Origin: Candidatus Paralachnospira caecorum
GTDB taxonomy: Bacteria > Bacillota > Clostridia > Lachnospirales > Lachnospiraceae
Length of the DNA: 44,758 nt
Reading direction: 5' to 3'
Assembly (NCBI GenBank): GCA_904379015.1
Contig: CAJFHG010000020.1
Span: 1 to 44,758, forward strand
Of the stretch, positions 35,901 to 41,900 are shown one piece after another; the stretch's first letter is position 1; each line of letters starts with the position of its first letter. The notes under the pieces were generated by a model. That model was not told the origin of the DNA. It worked only from the letters and a program-made list of their open reading frames with translations, and searched no databases. The position numbers and the translations under genes were made by a program.

Positions 35901-36192
35901 CTACAGCAGCGGACTGTTCGGTACTGCGGATCCCGTCACCCGGGAGCAGGCCGTGACCATGCTGTTCCGCTATGCTTCCCGCAAGGGGTATGCCGTGGAT
36001 GAACGGACGTCTCTGGACCGGTTCGCGGACGCGGGACAGGTCAGCGGGTTCGCGGAGGAAGCCATGGAATGGGCGGTCGCCCGAGGTATCATAAGCGGGA
36101 AATATGATCAGACGGTGCTTGACCCTCAGGGCTATGCGAGCTGCGCCGAGTACGCCGCCATGATCATGCGCTTTATGGAGTCGTACCAGTAG
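32887..36192 (+). CDS. GH32 fructan hydrolase with sugar-binding and SLH domains, probably a damaged gene
   Basis: About 1101 residues are open from a GTG at 32887 that lacks a convincing ribosome site. Residues 1-100: cadherin-like beta-sandwich. About 108-440: GH32 five-blade propeller with nucleophile D122 in WMNDPNG, D252 in FRDPN and acid/base E307 in ECPD, all intact. 440-590: GH32 C-terminal sandwich. 590-680: Ig-like. 683-855: LamG/CBM66-like domain, as in the levan-binding module of SacC-type levanases. 857-950: cadherin-like. 955-1101: SLH repeats, the second one shortened by about 29 residues (LYRAEG runs directly into IATGYSSG). Activity on levan or inulin is expected from the family. 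Without signal peptide the product could not reach the surface. Confidence 0.75.
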   Translation: MAEITDIQVEDMILTPGFNENDTEYSVLAVPYEKESVQITVTASGENAVLYIDGREAESGEPAEVPLEVGKQVIPIRLEDRAAGTESSASVSIYRKQSAASYKTEAWRDQYHFSPLEGWMNDPNGLIYYNDQWHLFYQYIPLTRAHSDYEKHWGHAVSDDLVHWEELPVALAPDELGSIWSGSTVNDPENKSGLFAGPGENNLLAFFTHMNSSGQVQSVAYSEDGGVTWEKYAGNPILTQEDDPLHDGAFRDPNVFWCEEAGKYLMVVAGGPVRIFSSDNLLDWEFESGYNGNSPFRPEGVGDIYSECPDLFPLAVDGDENNVKWVYTGAGRWYMIGDLKEIDGHWSFIPETGAISMTMAPDSYAGVTFKNADGGRVVMVSWMADWGTIQNAPTDGWNGTYTLCYDLSLRTTEDGIRLFQEPVKEYETLRGEPLIDETDIVIEENGGNILNGCRSDQFELVAHLEPEESVAEVGFRMFVGTGQEMVVKYNPQTSVLTMDRSRASAAASEYFGGSSSYTIHKNDDGSVDLRIFVDKGSVEVIPNHGEIYGAMLVFPNYAGIGMEAYSTGGDTAADITIYPLDSIWREDTAEEGEPAELYLSVEDGASVNIGDEFTVYSRVAPETADQAVEWILDDPDQTVAVAAQDDISITLRVEAAGDFSLTAAAKGGSVTKTVSIHTRENPFRTNLTDWKTSGNGTWSLTEGGYQGITGHDGFAVGSETFENGFRLEMDVTVTEGTAFGVVFNAEDNPGSGAYMVNFDFGDDQYGKQFRWTEFPYYGDESNNAVARFEDSYTPEIGKKHHVELTWLEGRLTYVIDGHVIFDGVEDKNAGHVYSGGHVGVMGFNSTVVVNDVYAVPAAGLTGLQVSGAALSPAFDKAQTDYEAFVDCGTETVRVTPEAGSGVEITVSGEAVESGSASGEIALAPGENVITVTAASWNGEKTYTISVYRLPFEDVHQEDWFIDSIHYVYQRGIMIGHNEREFDPNMPMIRADTALVLYRAEGIATGYSSGLFGTADPVTREQAVTMLFRYASRKGYAVDERTSLDRFADAGQVSGFAEEAMEWAVARGIISGKYDQTVLDPQGYASCAEYAAMIMRFMESYQ

Positions 36193-36264
36193 CGTCCGGG
36201 CAGAGCCGGTCATGACGGAAGCTCCGGCCTGTTCAGAAAAGGAACGGGCGGGAGCGTTCCGCTC

Positions 36265-36293
36265 TTTACGAAAAAAATGCTTTGTGCTATACT
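36265..36293 (+). promoter_or_regulatory. Promoter of csoR
   Basis: TTTACG (36265-36270), 17-base spacer, TATACT (36288-36293). Just upstream an imperfect inverted repeat (36210-36264, ending GGAGCGTTCC) may serve as terminator of the GH32 gene or as an operator. Confidence 0.6.
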
Positions 36294-36330
36294 GATGCAT
36301 ATGGGAAAACCGGAAGAAAGGAGGGACTCC

Positions 36331-36639
36331 ATGGACTGCGGTAAGGACTGCTGCAACTGCGGCAAGATGAAGCACCGGGATGAGAAGGAATACAAGGACC
36401 TGATTCACCGCCTGAACAGAATGGAGGGCCAGATCCGGGGGATCCGGACAATGGTCGAAGAAGACCGGTACTGCGTGGATATTCTCACGCAGGTGCAGGC
36501 GGTCAGCTCGGCGCTCAATGCATTCAGCCGGACGCTGCTGTCCAATCACATCAAAACCTGTGTGGTGGAGGACATCAGAGAAGGAAAAGAGGAGTCGGTG
36601 GATGAGCTGTGCCGGACCATACAAAAGCTGATGAAATAG
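36331..36639 (+). CDS. csoR: CsoR-type copper-sensing repressor
   Basis: A 102-residue all-helical repressor of the DUF156 (CsoR/RcnR/CstR) family. C48, H73 and C77 have spacings of 25 and 4 residues, identical to the Cu(I) ligands C36-H61-C65 of M. tuberculosis CsoR. This argues for copper rather than nickel/cobalt or persulfide sensing. HRLNRMEGQIRGI is the family helix 1. The N-terminus MDCGKDCCNCGK has an extra four-cysteine cluster not needed in the core fold. ATG 36331 follows AAAGGAGG; an upstream ATG at 36277 lies before the promoter -10. No copper exporter gene is adjacent, so its targets lie elsewhere. Confidence 0.9.
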   Translation: MDCGKDCCNCGKMKHRDEKEYKDLIHRLNRMEGQIRGIRTMVEEDRYCVDILTQVQAVSSALNAFSRTLLSNHIKTCVVEDIREGKEESVDELCRTIQKLMK

Positions 36640-36688
36640 GAGAAAACAGGGCGCCTGAAATTTTTTTAAAAAAATTGCAAATATTTTC

Positions 36689-36717
36689 TTGACAATTGGA
36701 AAAATTTAAGGTATAGT
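36689..36717 (+). promoter_or_regulatory. Promoter of the tRNA-Pro/tRNA-Glu unit
   Basis: TTGACA (36689-36694), 17-base spacer, TATAGT (36712-36717), preceded by an A/T-rich tract (36659-36688) that could act as an UP element. The first tRNA starts 12 bases after the -10 box. Confidence 0.85.
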
Positions 36718-36728
36718 AACAGAGGTGT

Positions 36729-36802
36729 CGAGGCGTGGCTCAGTTTGGTAGAGCGCCGTGTTCGGGACGCGGAGGCCGCAAGTTCGAATCTTGTCGCCTC
36801 GA
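36729..36802 (+). tRNA. tRNA-Pro (anticodon CGG)
   Basis: Acceptor CGAGGCG pairs with CGCCTCG, the D arm is GCTC/GAGC, and the anticodon stem CCGTG/CGCGG encloses TTCGGGA with CGG at 36763-36765. The T arm is GCAAG-TTCGAAT-CTTGT, the discriminator base A, and CCA is not encoded. Confidence 0.95.
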
Positions 36803-36833
36803 TTCATCCTTCATAAGATACAGTATTTCATAT

Positions 36834-36905
36834 GGCCTGTTGGTCAAGCGGTTAAGACGCCGCCCTCTCACGGCGGAAACAGGGGTTCGATTCCCCTACA
36901 GGCTA
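36834..36905 (+). tRNA. tRNA-Glu (anticodon CTC)
   Basis: Acceptor GGCCTGT/ACAGGCT, anticodon stem CCGCC/GGCGG around CTCTCAC with CTC at 36867-36869, T arm AGGGG-TTCGATT-CCCCT, no encoded CCA. It lies 31 bases after tRNA-Pro and is probably co-transcribed. Confidence 0.95.
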
Positions 36906-36923
36906 CGATATGATCAGATGCAG

Positions 36924-36953
36924 AAAGCTTCCGGCTGTTGCCGGGAGCTTTTT
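36924..36953 (+). terminator. Intrinsic terminator after the tRNA pair
   Basis: AAAGCTTCCGGC (36924-36935) pairs with GCCGGGAGCTTT (36940-36951), TGTT loop, followed by T residues. Confidence 0.88.
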
Positions 36954-36990
36954 GTGTTTGTTCCTTTGGTGATCTGGAAACAGCTGCCTG

Positions 36991-37019
36991 TTGACAACGC
37001 GCGGAATATGAGATATTAT
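36991..37019 (+). promoter_or_regulatory. Promoter of cysK
   Basis: TTGACA (36991-36996), 17-base spacer, TATTAT (37014-37019). A leader of about 65 bases contains no obvious riboswitch or T-box. Confidence 0.8.
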
Positions 37020-37091
37020 AATACCAACTTATAAAGTAGGTAATAACTGAAAAATATCCAAAACGCGAAGTAGCGGGAAAGGAGCAGTTTT

Positions 37092-38030
37092 ATGGGAATG
37101 ATTTATACATCTGCGGATCAGCTGATCGGAGGAACGCCGCTTCTGGAACTGACAAATATCGAGAAGGAGCTGGGACTGAAGGCCAGGATCCTGGCGAAGC
37201 TGGAGTATCTGAACCCCGCGGGCTCGGTGAAAGACCGGATTGCCAAAGCCATGCTGGATGCCGCGGAGGCAGACGGGACCCTGACAGAGGGCTCTGTCAT
37301 CATTGAGCCCACCAGCGGCAATACGGGGATCGGTCTGGCGGCTGTCGCTGCGGCCAGGGGATACCGTCTGATCCTTGTCATGCCGGAGACCATGTCCGTG
37401 GAACGGCGCCGGCTCATGAAAGCCTATGGGGCTGAGCTGGTACTGACTGACGGGGCGAAGGGAATGAAAGGAGCCATTGCCAGAGCAGAAGAACTTGCCG
37501 GAGAGATCCCCGGCAGCTTTATGCCGGGTCAGTTTTCCAACCCGGCCAATCCGCGGATCCACCGTAAGACGACGGGACCGGAAATCTACGCGGATACGGA
37601 GGGAAGCATTGATTTCTTTGTGGCGGGAGTGGGGACAGGAGGAACCGTCACCGGCGTGGGCGAATATCTGAAATCCAGGTCCGCCTCCGTGAAGGTGGTG
37701 GCTGTTGAGCCGGCCTCCTCTGCGGTCCTTTCATCCGGAACGCCCGGCCCCCATAAGATTCAGGGGATCGGCGCGGGATTTGTGCCGGAGGTGCTGAATA
37801 CGGAGATTTACGATGATATCATGACCGTAACAGATGAGGATGCCTTCAGGATGGGCAGGCTGATCGGCAGACACGAAGGGATTCTGGTCGGAATTTCCTC
37901 CGGAGCGGCGGCATGGGCAGCGGTCAGGCTTGCCGGGCGCCCGGAAAACGAGGGGAAGACCATTGTCGTGATGTTTCCCGATACGGGAGACCGGTATCTG
38001 TCCACAGCGTTGTTTGAGGAACCGGCATAA
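37092..38030 (+). CDS. cysK: Cysteine synthase (O-acetylserine sulfhydrylase)
   Basis: A 312-residue PLP enzyme that makes cysteine from O-acetylserine and sulfide. The PLP lysine sits in [11 protein letters not shown], the substrate loop in [12 protein letters not shown], the phosphate cup in [10 protein letters not shown], and ISSGAA is near the C-terminus. The motif set fits CysK better than cystathionine beta-synthase, which would carry extra domains. AAAGGAG precedes ATG 37092. An Rrf2 regulator follows 128 bases downstream; in Bacillus the Rrf2 protein CymR works together with CysK, so the pairing may be functional. Confidence 0.95.
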   Translation: MGMIYTSADQLIGGTPLLELTNIEKELGLKARILAKLEYLNPAGSVKDRIAKAMLDAAEADGTLTEGSVIIEPTSGNTGIGLAAVAAARGYRLILVMPETMSVERRRLMKAYGAELVLTDGAKGMKGAIARAEELAGEIPGSFMPGQFSNPANPRIHRKTTGPEIYADTEGSIDFFVAGVGTGGTVTGVGEYLKSRSASVKVVAVEPASSAVLSSGTPGPHKIQGIGAGFVPEVLNTEIYDDIMTVTDEDAFRMGRLIGRHEGILVGISSGAAAWAAVRLAGRPENEGKTIVVMFPDTGDRYLSTALFEEPA

Positions 38031-38089
38031 GGGCCTGGCGCGGCTGTCCCGGCTTTGCGGGAGCGCGGAATGCCATTCGGGCCAGGACA

Positions 38090-38118
38090 TTGATTTACCC
38101 GTCAGCCTGTGTTATAAT
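38090..38118 (+). promoter_or_regulatory. Promoter of the Rrf2 regulator gene
   Basis: TTGATT (38090-38095), 17-base spacer, perfect TATAAT (38113-38118). The regulator therefore need not depend on cysK transcription. Confidence 0.75.
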
Positions 38119-38158
38119 CCGGCTGAAGGGTAGTGCGAGCGGTGCGGGAGGTGCTGGA

Positions 38159-38563
38159 ATGCTGATTTCGACCAGAGGGAGATATGCGCTCCGTGTGTTG
38201 ATCGATCTTGCGGAGACCGGAGAGAGCGGATATGTGGCCATGAAGACCATTGCCGGAAGACAGGGGATTTCTCTGAAGTACATGGAACGGATCCTGCCGG
38301 TTCTGACGAAAAACGGCCTGATAGAAGGAATACAGGGAAAGGGCGGAGGATATCGTCTGTGCCGCCGGCCGGAGGAATATAAAGTAGGAGAGATCCTGCG
38401 CCTGACGGAGGGAAATCTCGCGCCGGTGGCGTGTCTGGAAAAGGACGCGCCTGCCTGCGAACGGTGCGGCGACTGCAGGACGATTCCCATGTGGAGGGAA
38501 TTCCACAGCCTGATCAACCGTTATTTTGACGGAATCACCATTGCGGATCTGATGAGAAAATAA
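38159..38563 (+). CDS. Rrf2 family transcriptional regulator
   Basis: A 134-residue winged-helix regulator. ATG 38159 follows GGGAGG by 7 bases and starts the standard MLISTRGRYALRVLIDLA; the longer frame upstream spans the promoter. The recognition region is SLKYMERILPVLTKNGLI, and the wing is GKGGGYRL. Four cysteines lie at C92, C100, C103 and C106, in the same region as the [2Fe-2S] ligands C92/C98/C104 of IscR, so it may sense iron-sulfur status. Its position after cysK suggests a CymR-like role in sulfur metabolism, although CymR as I know it lacks these cysteines. The two readings remain open. Confidence 0.9.
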   Translation: MLISTRGRYALRVLIDLAETGESGYVAMKTIAGRQGISLKYMERILPVLTKNGLIEGIQGKGGGYRLCRRPEEYKVGEILRLTEGNLAPVACLEKDAPACERCGDCRTIPMWREFHSLINRYFDGITIADLMRK

Positions 38564-38590
38564 GAGAGAGCATGCAGGTGCCCTGCGTCT

Positions 38591-38627
38591 GCGCGGCAAT
38601 TCAAAGCTGCGCCGGCGTATTTTTTTT
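38591..38627 (+). terminator. Probable terminator of the Rrf2 gene
   Basis: GCGCGGC (38591-38597) pairs with GCTGCGC (38606-38612) with one G-U, followed 7 bases later by a run of eight T. Confidence 0.6.
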
Positions 38628-38980
38628 GTGCGGTCTGACCGGAAGCGCAGCAATGTTCCGGATGGCACATGCCGCCTGCGGCAGAAAAAATACAGAACAG
38701 CAAAATGTCTGAAAAAAATGAGGATTATGTAAAGAAACAGAACATAAAAATAAGATTCCCCCCAGAAATCATAAATATCCCCTGTTGTTTTGCATAAAAA
38801 AATAACGTATATAATATATTATATGTTCAAAACGCTGCGTCGGGTGTTGAGTTCCAGCGCTGATATAGACGAATTTCCGGAATTGCTGTGAAAAAATGCC
38901 CGGCAATATCAAACGAATGGAGGTGGCAGGTGAGAGGCAGAATTTTCGGAAATTGATTTAAGAAAGGAGACAGGATATTT
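38628..38980 (+). promoter_or_regulatory. Upstream region of the GH92 gene
   Basis: No gene seen. A likely promoter is TTGTTT (38785-38790) with TATATA/TATAAT at 38808-38815, inside the 16-base palindrome ending ATATTATAT. Two similar near-palindromes, GAATTTCCGGAATTG (38871-38885) and GAATTTTCGGAAATTG (38940-38955), flank the last 100 bases before the start codon and could be paired operators. The leader is about 160 bases long. Confidence 0.45.
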
Positions 38981-41900
38981 ATGAGAAAAAAAGTGAGTAT
39001 GAAAAAGAAAAAGGCAGGCTTTCGGCTCACTGCGGCGATCCTGGCGGCAATGATGATTCTGCCGTCTTTTTCCCAGCCTCTGTCAGTAATGGCGGCTGTA
39101 CCAAGTGATGATTATGAAAACGGAACCAGCAATGTGCTGTGGTCCACATCATTTGAAGAGGATGAGGAAAGCATGGAGGGATTCCTGGAGTCTACTCCGG
39201 AAGAGGGTGCCAGAGCCACGAGAAATGTACAGAGTTTTGTGAATCAATCCGGCCTGGAAGGAGATGTCACCAGTCTGGTGGATCTGGAGTCTGTAACAGG
39301 TACGGATGAATACAAGGCTTCGGAAGGAAGGGTCATGCTGTTTGACAATGATTCTTCCACCAAATTTTATACCAGGGCGGCAAAGGCGACCGAGGAGGAT
39401 CCGGTATGGGTCCAGTTTTCGCTGAATTCTGAAAAGGTGATCCGTGTTTACGCGGTTACGTCTGCCAATGACTCATCCGGCAGGGATCCCAAAAGCTGGG
39501 TCCTGGAAGCAACCAGGGACGGAGGAGAAAGCTGGATTACGCTGGATTCCCAGACGGATCAGACTTTTGAGGAGCGTTATCAGCAGAATGTATATGAGAT
39601 TGACAATGAAGAGGCTTATCAGACATACCGTCTGAGGATCATCCAGAACAATGGTTCCAGTGATACCCAGCTGGCAGATCTTTCCATTGCCACAGGAATA
39701 GCGGAAGAGGTAGAGATTCCTGAAATTATGGGCGCGGAGATCGGGACAGGCCCTTCATATACCTGGAATCAGAACAGTAATCAGGGCTGGTCCGGAAAAC
39801 AGGCCCTGACGGTGTCCGGAACTCAGACGGGAGAAGGGGCATATGCCTCCGATATTTTGTTCCGGAATCTCAATGTGCCGGTAGACGAGGATACTTATCT
39901 GAGCTATGTGATCTTTCCGGGGATTCTGAACGAGGCGGCCTATGACTATGATTATACGCAGATGTATATGGCCATTGATCTGAAGTTTACGGATGGAACC
40001 TATCTGAGCGATCTGGGCGCAGAAGACCAGAACGGCAATCTTCTGACGGCGGAGGCTCAGGGGGACAGCAGAACCCTGACGACCAATCAGTGGAATCAGA
40101 TTTATTCCAGAATCGGTACGGTAGCTGCAGGAAAAATAATCGATCAGGTACTGGTCGTATTTGATAAGGATACAGTTGGCGCGCTTCCGGATTTCCGGAC
40201 TTATTTTGACGATATCGAGCTGTATACAAAAGAAGATACCGTATATCAGCATCTGTCTGATTACGTGTATATCCTGCGGGGAACCAATGATTCCGCCAGC
40301 TTTTCCAGAGGATTGACAGCTCCTGCCGTGACGGTTCCCAATGGATTTAATTTCTGGGTGCCCTGTACCAATTCCGGCAGCAATAAAATGTATGATTATC
40401 AGGATACACAGCTGCAGTATATGACCATCAGCCATGAACCGTCCTATTGGGTGGGAGACAGAGGTACCTGGCAGTTTATGGTGAATACGTCTGTAGATCC
40501 GGAAACAGCCTCCAGTTTAAGCTATGCCGCGGATTTTTCTCATGATCAGGAAGTGGCAAAAGCTTATTACTACAGCGTAGATTTTGCGGATACGGGAAAG
40601 GCGGCCGGCGCGAAGCTGGAAATGACGCCGTCCGATCATGGCGCCGTTGTGCGGGCTGTATTTGATGAAGAGACGGAAAACAGGAATTTTATTTTGGACT
40701 GTGTAAGAGCGGACGGCGGAATTACTTTTTCAGAGGATGGAAGGACTTTTGAGGCATACAGTGATCATACCAGCAACGGCTCTCAGAGAATGTATGTGTA
40801 CGGGGAATTCAGCACCGCTCCCGCGGTCTTTAAGACGACCAGCGACAAGCAGGCCATTGCAGGCTTCGGCGCACAGGAAAGTGAGGTCGTCCTTTATCTG
40901 GCCACATCCTATATCAGCATTGACCAGGCCAAGAAAAATATGGAGCTGGAAATCGCGGATAAGACCTTTGATCAGGTAAAGGAAGAAGCGCAGGAAACCT
41001 GGGATGATACGCTGGGGATCATCACAGATGTACAAGGCGCTTCAGAAGAAGAGCTGATCTCTCTGTATTCCAGTCTTTACCGTCTTTATATGTATCCCAA
41101 TCATATGTCTGAAAATACGGGAACTGCCGAGGATCCCGTGTGGCAGTACAGAAGTCCTTACGGGGAGCATGAGGTAAAGGACGGAAAGATTTACATCAAC
41201 AATGGATTCTGGGATACATACCGTACCACCTGGGCGGCATACGCGCTGTTTACGCCGAACAGGGATACGGAACTGCTGAACGGCCTGGTACAGCATTACC
41301 TTGACCAGAGCTGGGTGCCCAGATGGATCGCTCCGGGCGGAACCAACAGCATGGTGGGGACCAGCAGCGATGTGATCTTTGGAGATGCTATGGTAAAAGG
41401 CATTGAATTTGATTACGAAAATGCTTATGCGTCCGCGCTCAGAAACGCCGCGACGGTTTCTTCCGACCTGACGAACGGAGGAAGAACAGATCTTGATACG
41501 TCTATTTTCCTGGGTTATACTCCGGACGACGGAGAGGAAAAGATGTTTTCATGGGCCATGGAAGGCTATATCAATGATTTCGGCATTGCCCAGATGGCCA
41601 AAATTCTGGCTGAGACAGAAACAGATGAGGAAAAAAAGGCCGAGTATGAGTCAGAATATCAGTATTATCTGAACCGCGCTCAGAATTATACGCTGTTGTT
41701 TGATGACGGTCAGGGAACAGTCGATACCATGTGGCTCAGAGGCAGGGACAGCTCCGGGAACTGGACCACTGTCAACACTACAGACGGAGTTTATGATCCG
41801 GTACGCTGGAGAGGCGATTATACGGAAACCAATGGTTATAATATGTCTGTTTCCGTGCCCCAGGATGTACAGGGACTTGTCAATCTGTACGGAGGACGGG

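Noticed and set aside
36659-36690. T-rich run after csoR as an intrinsic terminator
   Set aside because: Only a 4-bp stem precedes the T run; it serves better as an A/T-rich element upstream of the tRNA promoter.
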